From Paucibacter sp. DJ2R-2 (GTDB taxonomy: Bacteria; Pseudomonadota; Gammaproteobacteria; Burkholderiales; Burkholderiaceae_C), in assembly GCF_025717675.1 (NCBI RefSeq), contig NZ_JAJIRT010000001.1, positions 682,001 to 746,000 on the forward strand: a stretch of 64,000 nucleotides of DNA, given 5' to 3'. Shown here piece by piece: positions 8,745 to 18,314 of the stretch (position 1 is the stretch's first letter; every line of letters starts with the position of its first letter). The position numbers and the translations under genes were made by a program. The notes beneath the pieces were generated by a model, which saw only the letters and a list, made by a program, of their open reading frames with translations, did no database searches and had not been told where the DNA came from.

Positions 8745-9860
8745 ATGTGGGACCGCGCTGAACTGACCGCCTGGCTGCGTTTGCTGGAAAGCCCCGGCAT
8801 CGGCCTGGAGGCCGCGCGCCAGCTGCTGAGTCAGCTGGGTTCACCCCAGGCGGTGTTCGAATTGCCCGGCAGCGCTTGGACCGATGCGCTCAGCCCTCGG
8901 CAGCGCGAGGCCTTGAGCCAGCCGCCCGAGTACCTGGCGTCGGTGCTGGAGCACACCTGGAACTGGCTGCAGGCCGACGCCTCGCACCAGATTCTGCTGC
9001 TCGGCGATGCCGACTACCCGGCGCAGCTGCTGGCCACGGGCGACCCGCCCTTATTGCTCTACCTGAAGGGCCGGCGCGAGCTGCTGCGCGAGCCCTGTCT
9101 GGCCATGGTGGGCAGCCGCAACCCGACCGCGCAGGGCCGCGACAACGCCCGCGCCTTCGCCCGCGAGCTCAGTCAATCCGGTCTGTGCATCTGCTCGGGT
9201 CTGGCCCTGGGCGTGGACGGAGCAGCGCACCAAGGTGCGCTCGCAGCCGGAGGCGCCACCATCGCGGTCATGGGCACCGGTTTCGACCAGATCTACCCCA
9301 AGCGGCACCGGGCCCTGGCCGAGGAAATCGGCCAGCAAGGCCTGCTGATCAGCGAGTACGCCTGGGGCATGCCGGCCCTGCCGACCAATTTTCCGCGCCG
9401 CAACCGCATCATTGCTGGGCTGAGCTTAGGGACCCTGGTGGTGGAAGCGGCCTTGGCCTCGGGCTCGCTGATCACGGCACGGCTGGCCAGCGAAGCGGGT
9501 CGCGAGGTGTTCGCGATTCCCGGCTCCATCCATTCACCGCTGAGCCGCGGCTGCCACGCCTTGATCCGCCAGGGCGCCAAGCTGGTGGAGACGGCAGCCG
9601 ATGTGCTGGAGGAACTACCGCCGGGCATACTGGACCACCGGGAGGCTGCCTACCACGGCGACGTCAGCGCAGCCCTGTGCAGCCCGGCCCAGCAGCAGGT
9701 GCTGGACCTGATGGGCTTCGATCCCATCGGACTCGATGCCTTGCAGCAACGCGGCGGATGGACGGTGGCCGACTTGCAGGCCCAGCTGCTGGAGCTGGAG
9801 TTGGCGGGTCAGGTCGCGCGCCTGGCCGGGCAGCGATTTCAGCGCCGGGTCGGCGCTTGA
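8745..9860 (+). CDS. dprA: DNA processing protein DprA
   Basis: Cytoplasmic recombination mediator that binds incoming single-stranded DNA and loads RecA during natural transformation. The 371-aa product has an N-terminal helical region, then the Rossmann-like DprA fold starting near residue 120 with V-G-S-R-N-P, the C-S-G-L-A-L-G-V-D-G-A-A-H motif, and F-P-R-R-N-R-I-I-A-G. A C-terminal winged-helix region follows. I start at the ATG at 8745, 24 bases after the LysM stop, because it gives the standard DprA N-terminus; a longer frame begins inside the LysM gene. No other competence genes lie in the window. Confidence 0.96.
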   Translation: MWDRAELTAWLRLLESPGIGLEAARQLLSQLGSPQAVFELPGSAWTDALSPRQREALSQPPEYLASVLEHTWNWLQADASHQILLLGDADYPAQLLATGDPPLLLYLKGRRELLREPCLAMVGSRNPTAQGRDNARAFARELSQSGLCICSGLALGVDGAAHQGALAAGGATIAVMGTGFDQIYPKRHRALAEEIGQQGLLISEYAWGMPALPTNFPRRNRIIAGLSLGTLVVEAALASGSLITARLASEAGREVFAIPGSIHSPLSRGCHALIRQGAKLVETAADVLEELPPGILDHREAAYHGDVSAALCSPAQQQVLDLMGFDPIGLDALQQRGGWTVADLQAQLLELELAGQVARLAGQRFQRRVGA

Positions 9861-9977
9861 AGGCAGGCTGCGGCTCGCGCGCCACAGGGGCTGAATGGGG
9901 CATTCCCGAGCATTTCCAGGCTCTTTGCGGCCATTTCTCGCCATTTTTCTGCGAAGTGCCTGGGTTATAGTCAGCCC

Positions 9978-10430
9978 ATGTTTGACGTCCTGGTCTACCT
10001 CTACGAAACCTATTGGCGGCCGGACGCCTGCCCGGATCACGCCCAGCTGACGCGCAAGTTGTCGGCCGTGGGTTTCGAAACGGACGAGATCCAAGAGGCC
10101 TTGTCCTGGCTGGATGGCTTGGCCAGCGCGGCCACGTCCTTCCAGGGCCAGCAGAGCGAGAACAGCCTGCGTGTCTACTCGACCGCGGAACTTGACCATC
10201 TGGGCGAGCCCTCCGTCGGCTTCATCAGCTTCCTCGCCTCGGCCGGCGTGCTGCGCCCGCCCATGCGCGAGATGGTGATCGACCGCGCCATGGCCATTTC
10301 CGGCGGCCCCATGGATCTCGAAGACCTGAAGATCATCGTGCTGATGGTGTTCTGGAGCCTCGGCGAAGAGCCCGATGCGCTGATCCTGGACGAGCTTTTC
10401 GTGGCACCGGAAGACCGCCTGATCCACTGA
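9978..10430 (+). CDS. smg: Smg family protein (DUF494)
   Basis: The 150-residue product begins M-F-D-V-L-V-Y-L-Y-E-T-Y, the hallmark of the Smg/DUF494 family, and matches its length. Smg is commonly encoded beside dprA and, in many gammaproteobacteria, beside def-fmt; its biochemical role is not established. The protein is acidic, helical and has no signal peptide or membrane segment. It is 117 bases downstream of dprA and is followed by a perfect palindromic terminator. Confidence 0.92.
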   Translation: MFDVLVYLYETYWRPDACPDHAQLTRKLSAVGFETDEIQEALSWLDGLASAATSFQGQQSENSLRVYSTAELDHLGEPSVGFISFLASAGVLRPPMREMVIDRAMAISGGPMDLEDLKIIVLMVFWSLGEEPDALILDELFVAPEDRLIH

Positions 10431-10455
10431 GCGAATCCGTTCGCTCCATGACGAC

Positions 10456-10480
10456 AAAGGGCTGCCTAGGCAGCCCTTTT
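10456..10480. terminator. Bidirectional terminator between smg and the DUF1631 gene
   Basis: A 24-base perfect palindrome (AAAGGGCTGCCT followed by its complement, 10456-10479) with A-run and T-run flanks, placed between two convergent genes that end at 10430 and 10500. It can serve both. Confidence 0.85.
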
Positions 10481-10499
10481 GCATGGATACAGCGCAGTC

Positions 10500-12935
10500 T
10501 CAATTCAGCAGGCGAGAGGGGTCGACATCGAGCTTGGCCAGCGCATTGCGGGTGGCGCGCACGGTCAAGGCCTCGTCCTGAGCGGGGCGCAAGAGACCAG
10601 CTTGCAAGAAGGCGGCCATGCGGTTGAGAGGGAACAGCACGCCGCGGCCCGTGGGCGTGACGAACAAGGCCATCTGCCGGCGCATACCGCGCCAAGCCAG
10701 CTGCACGGCTTCGTTGCGGCCGCGGTAGTCCAGCATGAACCAACCGCCGACCTGGAGTTCGCGCGCCCAGGCCAGCATGGCCGGCGTCGGTGCCGAACCG
10801 CCTTCGGCCACCACCTCCATGCCGTCGGACTCATGCCCGGACAGATCACGCACCAACAGCTCGTTGATGTCCGCTTCCTCGCCGCCCTCAGGCAGCATGG
10901 TTTCCAGCGTTTCCAGCTGGTCCATCAGCTCGTCGAGGCGCTCGCGCGGGATGGCAGCGGTCTTGGCGGTGAAGGCCGCAGCCAAGGCATTGTTCAGGCC
11001 ACGCACATGCTCGTCCTGCTTATCGACCGACAGCCCTGCCTGGCCCATGCCGTCGCGCAGGGTCTTGAGCAAGGGCGGCAGGCGACGAATCACCTCGGCA
11101 CGCTCCTCGCGGGAGACCTTGGCACTGGCCGACCAGATCAGGTCGGCAGCGGCACGCTTCATCTGCTTAGTGTTGTCCGATTGGGCCCCAGTACGCACCG
11201 CAGTGACGGCGAGCACATCGGCCCAGATGTGGAACAGGAACTCGCGCACGCCGTCCTGCACCGGCACCTCGTTGAGCATCTTGCGCAACTCGATGGTGTA
11301 CTGGATCGCCAGAGTCTCGCGTTGCTCGACCTGCTGGGCCAGCGAAACGCCATGTCGGGTGGTCTGGTTCTCGTTCTTGAAATAGTTGTCGAGGAACTTC
11401 TCGAACTCGGTCAGCACGGTCTGGAAGACACGGCGGCCGGTGTCCGGATAGGCCTCGACCACTTGCACCACACGCTTGATTTCGCGCTCCAGCGGGTCGC
11501 CGGCGGCGCCGCTGGTGCCGGTGTTGCCACTGAAACCCATGACGCAGGCGCCCATGCGGTCGATCAGCTGGCGGGCTGGATGGTCGGTGGTGGCAAAGAA
11601 ATCAGGCTCGCTGACGGCGACGCGCAGCACCGGCATCTGCAGGCGGGCAAACCAGACCCGCACCGAGGCCGGGATGTGCTCCTCCATCAGGATGCTCTGG
11701 AACATCATGGCCACCAGCTCAATGGTGGCGCGCTCGGCCGGCGTGTCGGCGGCCTGTTTGAGCACCGACTTGAAGGCCTGGTTGCGGGTCTTGATCTCTT
11801 CCAGCAGCTTGGGGGCGGCCGAAGGCTGGCTCTCGGCGTGCACGGATTCGCGCTGCAGCGACTCCTGGGCATGCTTGATGGCCGCACTGAGACGGGGCGC
11901 GGCCGGGCGGGTGGCGGGGTGCGCCGGCTGAGCGGAAGCGAATGCCATGGGCTCGACCTGGGTCGGCGCCGAGCTGGGATCCATGCGAGCGGCCGCCTCA
12001 CTGGCCACGGCAGCGGCACGCGTCGCCACGGTTTCGGCCATGGCCGTGGCGCCAAAGGCCGGCACCTGCCGGCCGACAATCTTCTGCAGCAGCTGCAGCA
12101 CTTCTTCGGCCTGGCTGCTGGCCGGACTGCGCACGGCCGTGGCGGCACTGGCGTCGGGGAAGCCTGAAGCAGCCCGGATCTGCGGCGAACGCGCGGCGGC
12201 ACCGAACTGGGTCGCGCCATAAGGCATGCCTGCACCGGGCACATAGGCCGAGGCGGAGGCCAGCGGCGTGCTGTCGCTGCTGCGGCGAATAAAGGGCCGC
12301 AGATCCACCTCGGGCAGCACCGACTGAGAAATCAGCCAGCGGTTGGTCTCGTGATAGCACTCGACCAGCAGCAGGGAGAACTCCTCATGCAGCGTGGTCC
12401 GCAGCATCTGCCAGTCCGAACCGGCCAGCCCGCTGCGTGTCCAAGCGTCCAGCACTAGCTTGGCCACAACATTGGCGCGAAGGAGGTCCTGCGCCGGCAT
12501 GTCATCCTGCTTTTCCAGCACCTGCATGCGGGTGCGCAGGTCGGTGAACTCCCAGGTCGCCTTGTCCATCATGGCCAAGGCCAGGCGCGAGGCGGTGATC
12601 TCGCGCTCGATGGTGTCGTCGTCGACCAGGGACATGGTCACCTGCTCCGTCGGGCCTGAAGCCGCGGCTGCGGTAGACGCATCCACGATGCCGTAGACCG
12701 CCGCATGGCGCAGGCCGCTGATCACGCCAGACAGCCAGGCCGGGCCGTGCCGATTCCAGGATTGCACGCCATCACGGCGCGCCACCATCACCGCATACTC
12801 GGTCGTCTGCAAGAGCAGCTGGGCGGCAGCCTCATTGAGCACCTTGCCGAGTGCCGAGATGCCGCGCACCAGGGACTCGATATAGATGCGCCGCGCCTGG
12901 GAGGCCAAGGCCTGATTGCGGGCGGCTGCGCTCAT
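10500..12935 (-). CDS. DUF1631 family protein
   Basis: An 811-residue, largely helical cytoplasmic protein with no signal peptide or membrane helix. Its size, N-terminal region and C-terminal region (conserved W-F-x-L-D-Y-R-G-R-N-E-A-V-Q-L-A-W near residues 735-752) fit DUF1631, a betaproteobacterial family. The C-terminal segment, with the following L-F-V-T-P-x-G-R-G-V-L-F-P, resembles a small beta-barrel of the PilZ-like kind; this is a visual impression only. A low-complexity Ala/Pro/Ser region separates the halves at about 230-360. Function is not established. It stands alone, convergent with smg. Confidence 0.8.
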   Translation of the reverse strand: MSAAARNQALASQARRIYIESLVRGISALGKVLNEAAAQLLLQTTEYAVMVARRDGVQSWNRHGPAWLSGVISGLRHAAVYGIVDASTAAAASGPTEQVTMSLVDDDTIEREITASRLALAMMDKATWEFTDLRTRMQVLEKQDDMPAQDLLRANVVAKLVLDAWTRSGLAGSDWQMLRTTLHEEFSLLLVECYHETNRWLISQSVLPEVDLRPFIRRSSDSTPLASASAYVPGAGMPYGATQFGAAARSPQIRAASGFPDASAATAVRSPASSQAEEVLQLLQKIVGRQVPAFGATAMAETVATRAAAVASEAAARMDPSSAPTQVEPMAFASAQPAHPATRPAAPRLSAAIKHAQESLQRESVHAESQPSAAPKLLEEIKTRNQAFKSVLKQAADTPAERATIELVAMMFQSILMEEHIPASVRVWFARLQMPVLRVAVSEPDFFATTDHPARQLIDRMGACVMGFSGNTGTSGAAGDPLEREIKRVVQVVEAYPDTGRRVFQTVLTEFEKFLDNYFKNENQTTRHGVSLAQQVEQRETLAIQYTIELRKMLNEVPVQDGVREFLFHIWADVLAVTAVRTGAQSDNTKQMKRAAADLIWSASAKVSREERAEVIRRLPPLLKTLRDGMGQAGLSVDKQDEHVRGLNNALAAAFTAKTAAIPRERLDELMDQLETLETMLPEGGEEADINELLVRDLSGHESDGMEVVAEGGSAPTPAMLAWARELQVGGWFMLDYRGRNEAVQLAWRGMRRQMALFVTPTGRGVLFPLNRMAAFLQAGLLRPAQDEALTVRATRNALAKLDVDPSRLLN

Positions 12936-12973
12936 GGGAATTCGTAGATCATGCTAAGTGGTTTTCGGCCACT

Positions 12974-14008
12974 CTACACCACGGCTCCAGAGTTTGGATC
13001 GTCAGGATCTTCCTTGTTGATGGGCGTCTTCACCAGATCTTCGCGCTTGACACCCAACCACATGGCGATCGCCGCGGCCACGAAAACCGAGGAGTAGATG
13101 CCGAACAAAATGCCAATGGTCAGCGCCACGGCAAAGTAGTGCAGGGTCGGGCCGCCAAAGATCAGCATGGACAACACCATCAACTGGGTGCTGCCGTGCG
13201 TGATGATGGTGCGGCTCATGGTGCTGGTGATCGCGTGGTCAATCACCTGATGGGTGTTCAACTTGCGGAACTTGCGGAAGGCTTCGCGCACCCGGTCAAA
13301 AATCACCACCGACTCATTCACCGAGTAGCCCAGCACCGCCAGGATCGCGGCCAACACCGCCAGAGAGAACTCCCACTGGAAGTAGGCAAAGAAACCAAGA
13401 ATGATGACCACGTCGTGAAGGTTGGCGATGATGCCGGCCACGGCAAACTTCCATTCGAAGCGGAAGGCCAAGTAGATCATGATGCCGACCACGGTCACAA
13501 TCAGAGCCAGGGCCGCGTCATGGGCCAACTCTTCGCCCACCGCTGGGCCCACCACCTCACTGCGAGAGAGCTTGACCGGCTCGGCGCCGGCCTCGGTCAG
13601 GCAGACCTGTTTGCTGATGGCCTCGCCTTTGTCGCTGACGACTTGACGCTGGCTGATACGGCCAGATTCGGCCGAGCACAGCTCGGAGAAAACGCGGTCC
13701 ACCTGCTCGGTCTGCTTGATGTCGCCGCGCAAAGGCAGGCGCAGCATGACGTCATGCGAACTGCCGAAGTTCTGCACCACGATTTCGCCAAAGCCCATCT
13801 TTTCGACCACATGGCGGGTCTTCTCGAGTTCCGCCGTCTTGGCGTACTCGATCTCGATGACGGTGCCACCGGTGAATTCCACCGAGAAGTTCAGGCTGCG
13901 CGTGACCAGGAAGAAAACGGCTGCGGCAAAAGTCAGGAAGGAGATGACGTTGAAGATCAACGCATGCTTCATCAGCGGGAGATCCCGCTGGATTCGGAAC
14001 AGTTCCAT
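12974..14008 (-). CDS. secF: Protein translocase subunit SecF
   Basis: Inner-membrane partner of SecD that uses the proton motive force to help release and pull proteins across the Sec channel. The 344-residue protein has an N-terminal helix, a periplasmic domain and a cluster of five C-terminal helices. Family motifs are seen: E-F-T-G-G-T near residues 39-44 and G-Y-S-V-N-E-S-V-V-I-F-D-R-V-R-E near 219-234. It follows secD with an 18-base gap, giving the conserved yajC-secD-secF order. Confidence 0.97.
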   Translation of the reverse strand: MELFRIQRDLPLMKHALIFNVISFLTFAAAVFFLVTRSLNFSVEFTGGTVIEIEYAKTAELEKTRHVVEKMGFGEIVVQNFGSSHDVMLRLPLRGDIKQTEQVDRVFSELCSAESGRISQRQVVSDKGEAISKQVCLTEAGAEPVKLSRSEVVGPAVGEELAHDAALALIVTVVGIMIYLAFRFEWKFAVAGIIANLHDVVIILGFFAYFQWEFSLAVLAAILAVLGYSVNESVVIFDRVREAFRKFRKLNTHQVIDHAITSTMSRTIITHGSTQLMVLSMLIFGGPTLHYFAVALTIGILFGIYSSVFVAAAIAMWLGVKREDLVKTPINKEDPDDPNSGAVV

Positions 14009-14026
14009 GATTCGAGGCTTTCTTGA

Positions 14027-15916
14027 TTAGGCCTTGGCCGCGGGCTGCTGCTCAGCCTCGGGACTCGCTGCGGGTTTCCAGATCTGCCCAATCGACAGCG
14101 ACTTCAGCTTCTTCTGGCGGCCGTACCAAAGATTGACCAGAGCGCGCGAGAAGACGACCGAGGAGAACATCGACGTCAGGATGCCCAGGCAGTGAACAAT
14201 GGCGAAGCCCTTGACCGGACCGGAACCGAAGGCCAGCAAGGCGATGCCGGCGATCAAGGTGGTTACGTTCGAGTCCAGGATGGTCGCGAACGCGCGCTCG
14301 TAACCGATGCTGATGGCCGCCTGTGGCGCCACACCGGCGCGCAGTTCTTCCCGGATCCGCTCGTTGATCAGCACATTGGAGTCAATCGCCATGCCCAACA
14401 CCAGCGCAATCGCGGCGATACCCGGCAAGGACAGCGTGGCCTGCAGCATGGACAGCAGGGCCAGCAACATCAGCAGATTGAAGCCGAGCGCCAGGGACGA
14501 GAACACACCGAACAGCATGTAGTAGACGCACATGAACACGGCCACGGCCACAAAGCCCCAGGTCACGCTCAAGATGCCCTTGGCGATGTTCTCTGCGCCC
14601 AGGCTGGGACCGACCGTCTTCTCTTCGATGATTTCCATCGGTGCGGCCAGGGAACCGGCGCGCAACAGCAATGCAGTGTCGTTGGCTTCCTGTGTGCTCA
14701 TGGAGCCCGAGATCTGGAAGCGATTGCCCAGCTCGCCACGGATCACCGGCGCGGTCACGACCTCGCCCTTGCCCTTTTCGAACAAGATGATGGCCATGCG
14801 CTTACCGATGTTTTCGCGCGAGATGTCCTTCATGATGCGGGCGCCCTTGGCGTCCACGGTCAAGCTGACGGCAGGCTGTTGCTTGTCGTCGAAGGTCGTC
14901 TGAGCGTCGTTCAGGCTTTCACCGGTCAGCACCACCTGGCGCTTGACGATGATGGGGCCGAAACCGCGGTCGATGAACCGCTCGGTGCCGAAAGGAACAG
15001 GGCCACTACCGGCCAGTGCGGCCTGCGCCTCGGCGCTGTCGTCCACCATGCGCAGTTCCAGCGTGGCGGTGCGGCCGATGATGTCCTTGGCCTTGGCCGT
15101 GTCCTGCACGCCCGGCAGTTGCACGACCACGCGGTCAGCGCCCTGCTTCTGGATCACGGGCTCGGCCACACCGAGCTCATTGACCCGGTTGTGCAGCGTG
15201 GTGATGTTCTGCTGAAGCGCTGCATCCTGCACAGCCACCTGGGCCTTGGGCTTCAGCGTGCCGACCAAGCGCAGGTCCAGGCCTTCGGTCAGCGGCAGCC
15301 ACTGGACATCAGGCAGTTGTTCGTTGAGCACGGCCAGGGCCTGCTTGCGCACCGCTTCCTCTCGGAAGGTGATGCCCACAGCATTGCCATCGCGGCTGAT
15401 GCCGGCATGGCGGATGTTCTTCTCGCGCAGCATGGTGCGCACATCGCCGGTCAAGCTTTCGGCCTTCTTGGTCAGAGCCGACTTCATATCGACCTGCATC
15501 AGGAAGTGGACGCCGCCGCGCAAGTCCAGGCCCAAGTACATGGGGTTGGCGTGCAGTGCGGTCAACCAACGCGGCGAACGCGACAGCAGATTCAGTGCCA
15601 CGATGTATCCCGGGTCATTCGGGTCGGCGTTCAAGGCCTTGCTGATGACATCCTTGGCCTTGACCTGGGTGTCCAGGTCGGCAAATCGCGCCCGGACCGA
15701 GCCGCCTTCAAATTGAACGAAATCGGCCTTGATCTGGGCATCGCTGAGCGCCTTTTCCACGCGCGTGGCCACTGCGGAGTCGACCTTGACGGTGACCTTG
15801 CCACTGGAGACCTGCACGGCAGGCGCTTCACCGTACAGATTCGGCAGCGTGTAGATGAAGCCGATCAGCAACGCGACGACCAGGATCGCGTACTTCCACA
15901 GCGGATAACGGTTCAT
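14027..15916 (-). CDS. secD: Protein translocase subunit SecD
   Basis: Inner-membrane Sec accessory subunit with six membrane helices and a large periplasmic P1 domain. The 629-aa product shows L-G-L-D-L-R-G-G-V-H-F near residues 127-137, a hallmark of SecD, and the C-terminal helix block with G-M-A-I-D-S-N-V-L-I-N-E-R-I-R-E-E. An AGAGGA ribosome binding site precedes the ATG at 15916. It is preceded by yajC across a 147-base gap and followed closely by secF. Confidence 0.97.
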   Translation of the reverse strand: MNRYPLWKYAILVVALLIGFIYTLPNLYGEAPAVQVSSGKVTVKVDSAVATRVEKALSDAQIKADFVQFEGGSVRARFADLDTQVKAKDVISKALNADPNDPGYIVALNLLSRSPRWLTALHANPMYLGLDLRGGVHFLMQVDMKSALTKKAESLTGDVRTMLREKNIRHAGISRDGNAVGITFREEAVRKQALAVLNEQLPDVQWLPLTEGLDLRLVGTLKPKAQVAVQDAALQQNITTLHNRVNELGVAEPVIQKQGADRVVVQLPGVQDTAKAKDIIGRTATLELRMVDDSAEAQAALAGSGPVPFGTERFIDRGFGPIIVKRQVVLTGESLNDAQTTFDDKQQPAVSLTVDAKGARIMKDISRENIGKRMAIILFEKGKGEVVTAPVIRGELGNRFQISGSMSTQEANDTALLLRAGSLAAPMEIIEEKTVGPSLGAENIAKGILSVTWGFVAVAVFMCVYYMLFGVFSSLALGFNLLMLLALLSMLQATLSLPGIAAIALVLGMAIDSNVLINERIREELRAGVAPQAAISIGYERAFATILDSNVTTLIAGIALLAFGSGPVKGFAIVHCLGILTSMFSSVVFSRALVNLWYGRQKKLKSLSIGQIWKPAASPEAEQQPAAKA

Positions 15917-16063
15917 GAAGGAATCCTCTCAGGCCCGAGCCCCCCAGCCGCCCATGCGCAGGCATGGCGGGGCGGCGGCGGTGCCAGGTGAGCCGGCACG
16001 CCAATGGCGCACTGGCTGGGTAGTCCTTGCCGCGCCTTGCGGCGGACAGGACCCGGTTTCTAT

Positions 16064-16390
16064 TTACTTGATCGTGCCCTTGGGCAGCACTTGAACGACG
16101 GCGCCGCGCTGCACCTGCAGTTCCACGCCGTTGGCCACTTCCAGGCTCAGGTAGCTCTCGCCGACCTTGCTGATCTTGCCCAACAGGCCGCCCGATGTAA
16201 CGACCTCGTCGCCCTTGGCGATGGCATCGATCATGGCCTTGTGTTCCTTCTGGCGCTTCATCTGCGGACGAATCATCACGAAGTAAAGCACCACAAACAT
16301 CAGCACCAGAGGCAGCATGCTCAGCAGGCTGGACTCCGTACCAGTGGCAGCAGCAGGCGCGGCCTGGGCGAAAGCATTGGAAATGAACAC
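16064..16390 (-). CDS. yajC: Sec translocon accessory subunit YajC
   Basis: Small single-span inner-membrane protein that associates with SecDF. I start at a GTG at 16390 with AAGGGA a few bases upstream, giving 108 aa, the usual YajC size. A hydrophobic helix lies at about residues 20-42 and is followed by R-P-Q-M-K-R-Q-K-E-H, then G-D-E-V-V-T-S-G-G-L-L-G-K-I, the family signature. Longer frames upstream lack YajC similarity. tgt, which usually precedes yajC, is not here; the next gene upstream is the divergent hydroxyproline deaminase gene. Confidence 0.95.
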   Translation of the reverse strand: MFISNAFAQAAPAAATGTESSLLSMLPLVLMFVVLYFVMIRPQMKRQKEHKAMIDAIAKGDEVVTSGGLLGKISKVGESYLSLEVANGVELQVQRGAVVQVLPKGTIK

Positions 16391-16567
16391 GAAAATTCCC
16401 TTTTGATTTGAATGCGGACACCGGGCCATGCCCTTGCCACGCAGGGCCGGTGCCCGAATGAACGGCGGATTGTATGCGCCGCCTGCGGCCTGCCATGCTG
16501 GGGTCCTCCTGCATAGCGGCTGCGCGGCAAGCTTGCTGCACCGAGGCCCATCTGGGGTCGCCAGGGC

Positions 16568-16599
16568 TTGACAGCAAGTCGTGTCGTTAATATATTTAC
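16568..16599 (+). promoter_or_regulatory. Sigma-70 promoter with overlapping near-palindromic operator candidate
   Basis: TTGACA at 16568-16573, a 17-base spacer, and TATATT at 16591-16596 make a near-consensus promoter 30 bases ahead of the deaminase start. A 14-base near-palindrome with half-site GTnAATA (16586-16599) covers the -10 element, a position expected for a repressor; the GntR gene of the cluster is the obvious candidate. The promoter is seen directly; the operator role is inference. Confidence 0.75.
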
Positions 16600-16626
16600 A
16601 GAATACCAACCCAAGCAGACCCCGCC

Positions 16627-17556
16627 ATGACTTCATCCCTCGCCTCCCATCTGCCTCGCTGGACCGGCGTCTTCCCCGCCGTCACCACCAAGTTCAAGCC
16701 CAACGAGGATCTGGACATCGCCGAAATGGAGCGCCATTTCGAGTTCCAGATCCAGAACGGCGTGCACGGCCTGGTCACCGGTGGCTCGCTGGGCGAGGCC
16801 AGCACGCTGACACTGGAGGAAAAGCTGGAAGTGGCCGCCACCGCCCTGCGCGTCTCGGCCGGCCGCGTGCCGGTGCTGGCCAATGTGTCGGAAACCAGCA
16901 CGCGCAATGCCATCCGCTATGTCGAAGCCGCCGCCAAGCTGGGCGTGCAGGGCCTGATGCTGATGCCCGCCGTGCTCTACCCGGCTGACACGCGCGAAGC
17001 CATGGCCAATGTGCGCACCATCGCCGAGGCCGCCCAGCTGCCCATCATGATTTACAACAACCCGGTGTCCTATCGGGTCGACCTCAAGCCCGAGGACATG
17101 GCCGAGCTGGCCGATTGCGAATGGCTGGTGGCCATCAAGGAATCGACTGACAACATCCGCCGCATCACCGACCTGCGCAACACCCTGGGCACGCGCTACC
17201 AGCTCTTCATCGGCGTCGATGACCTCAGCTTCGAGGCCCTGGCCTTGGGCTGCGAGGGTCTGCTGGCCGGCCTGTGCGACGCCTTTCCAGCCGAGACCGT
17301 GGCCATCTACAAACTCATGCAGGCCAAGCGCTACGACGAAGCACTGAAGATCTACCAGTGGTTCATGCCCCTGCTGCATCTCGATGTCAGCGCCAAGCTG
17401 GTGCAGAACATCAAGCTGGCGGAAGCCATGGCCGGGGTCGGCAATGAAATCGTGCGTCGCCCTCGCCTGCCTTTGGTCGGCGCAGAGCGCGAACGCGTGA
17501 CAGCCATCATCCAGAAAGGCTTGGACACCCGCCCGGATCTGAGCGGCCTGTTCTGA
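16627..17556 (+). CDS. lhpC: DapA-family aldolase, probable 1-pyrroline-4-hydroxy-2-carboxylate deaminase
   Basis: A 309-residue TIM-barrel protein of the dihydrodipicolinate synthase family. Catalytic residues are visible: Tyr143 in I-Y-N-N-P-V-S-Y and Schiff-base Lys171 in V-A-I-K-E-S. By sequence alone it could be any DapA-family lyase. Its place ahead of a hydroxyproline epimerase and a three-subunit D-hydroxyproline dehydrogenase points to the deaminase that turns 1-pyrroline-4-hydroxy-2-carboxylate into 2-oxoglutarate semialdehyde. It has a strong promoter immediately upstream. Confidence 0.8.
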   Translation: MTSSLASHLPRWTGVFPAVTTKFKPNEDLDIAEMERHFEFQIQNGVHGLVTGGSLGEASTLTLEEKLEVAATALRVSAGRVPVLANVSETSTRNAIRYVEAAAKLGVQGLMLMPAVLYPADTREAMANVRTIAEAAQLPIMIYNNPVSYRVDLKPEDMAELADCEWLVAIKESTDNIRRITDLRNTLGTRYQLFIGVDDLSFEALALGCEGLLAGLCDAFPAETVAIYKLMQAKRYDEALKIYQWFMPLLHLDVSAKLVQNIKLAEAMAGVGNEIVRRPRLPLVGAERERVTAIIQKGLDTRPDLSGLF

Positions 17557-17596
17557 ACGTCGCTGACGCGGCCCGCCGGCCTGCGATGATGTGCGT

Positions 17597-18289
17597 ATGA
17601 AACACAGCCCACAGGACGCCACTCCAACTTCAGCCGCAGCGGGCCTGGCCGACCCGGACAAACGTCGCTATGCCGACCAGGCTTACGACGCGCTGGAGTC
17701 CATGATTGCCACACTGGAGTTGCGCCCGGGCGCACCCATCGTCGAGGCGGAGCTGATCGAACGCACCGGCTTGGGCCGCACGCCCACGCGCGAGGCCCTG
17801 ATGCGCCTGGTGGCCAGCGGCCTGATCGTGCAGCAGCCGCGCCGCGGCCTGCTGGTCAGCGACATTCGCTTGGCCGAGCACCTGGATCTGATCGAGGCGC
17901 GCCGGGCGCTGGAACGCTTGATTTCCGCCACCGCGGCGCGGCGTGCCACGCCTCAGCAACGCCAGGACCTGCTGCATTGCGCCCAGCAGATGATCGAAGC
18001 CAGCCAAGTGGGCGATCTGGCGGCTTATATGGCGGCCGACCAGGCTCTGGACCATGTGGCTCACGCGGCTTGCCGCAACCCGTTCGCTGTGGCCGCCGTC
18101 GTACCCATGATCATTCAGTGCAGGCGCTTCTGGTATGCCTATCAACACCAGGGCGATATGAGCGAAGGCTCGCGTTGCCATCTGATGCTGGCGCAAGCCA
18201 TCGCGGCCGGCGAGTCCGAGCGCGCCAGCGCTGCGGCCGATGGCTTGATGGACTATCTACGCAGCTTCGCCAGCGTCGTCATCGCCTGA
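17597..18289 (+). CDS. GntR family transcriptional regulator (FCD-type)
   Basis: The product (231-232 aa) has an N-terminal winged helix-turn-helix (about residues 28-90, with [14 protein letters not shown] in the recognition region) and an all-helical C-terminal effector domain of the FCD/FadR class. The start is the ATG at 17597; the frame could also begin slightly upstream at a non-ATG codon at 17591. It lies within the hydroxyproline cluster, 40 bases after the deaminase gene and 25 bases before the epimerase gene, so it likely controls the cluster in response to hydroxyproline or an intermediate. The near-palindrome at 16586-16599 is a candidate site. Confidence 0.88.
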   Translation: MKHSPQDATPTSAAAGLADPDKRRYADQAYDALESMIATLELRPGAPIVEAELIERTGLGRTPTREALMRLVASGLIVQQPRRGLLVSDIRLAEHLDLIEARRALERLISATAARRATPQQRQDLLHCAQQMIEASQVGDLAAYMAADQALDHVAHAACRNPFAVAAVVPMIIQCRRFWYAYQHQGDMSEGSRCHLMLAQAIAAGESERASAAADGLMDYLRSFASVVIA

Positions 18290-18314
18290 CATTTTTTTCA
18301 GCCACCCTCACGCC

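Noticed and set aside
14192-15991. 599-residue plus-strand frame opposite secD
   Set aside because: Antisense to secD, which has intact motifs; composition is typical of a mirror frame.
16064-16636. Longer yajC start giving 190 residues
   Set aside because: The extra N-terminus has no YajC similarity and overlaps the divergent promoter; the GTG at 16390 gives the standard size with a ribosome binding site.
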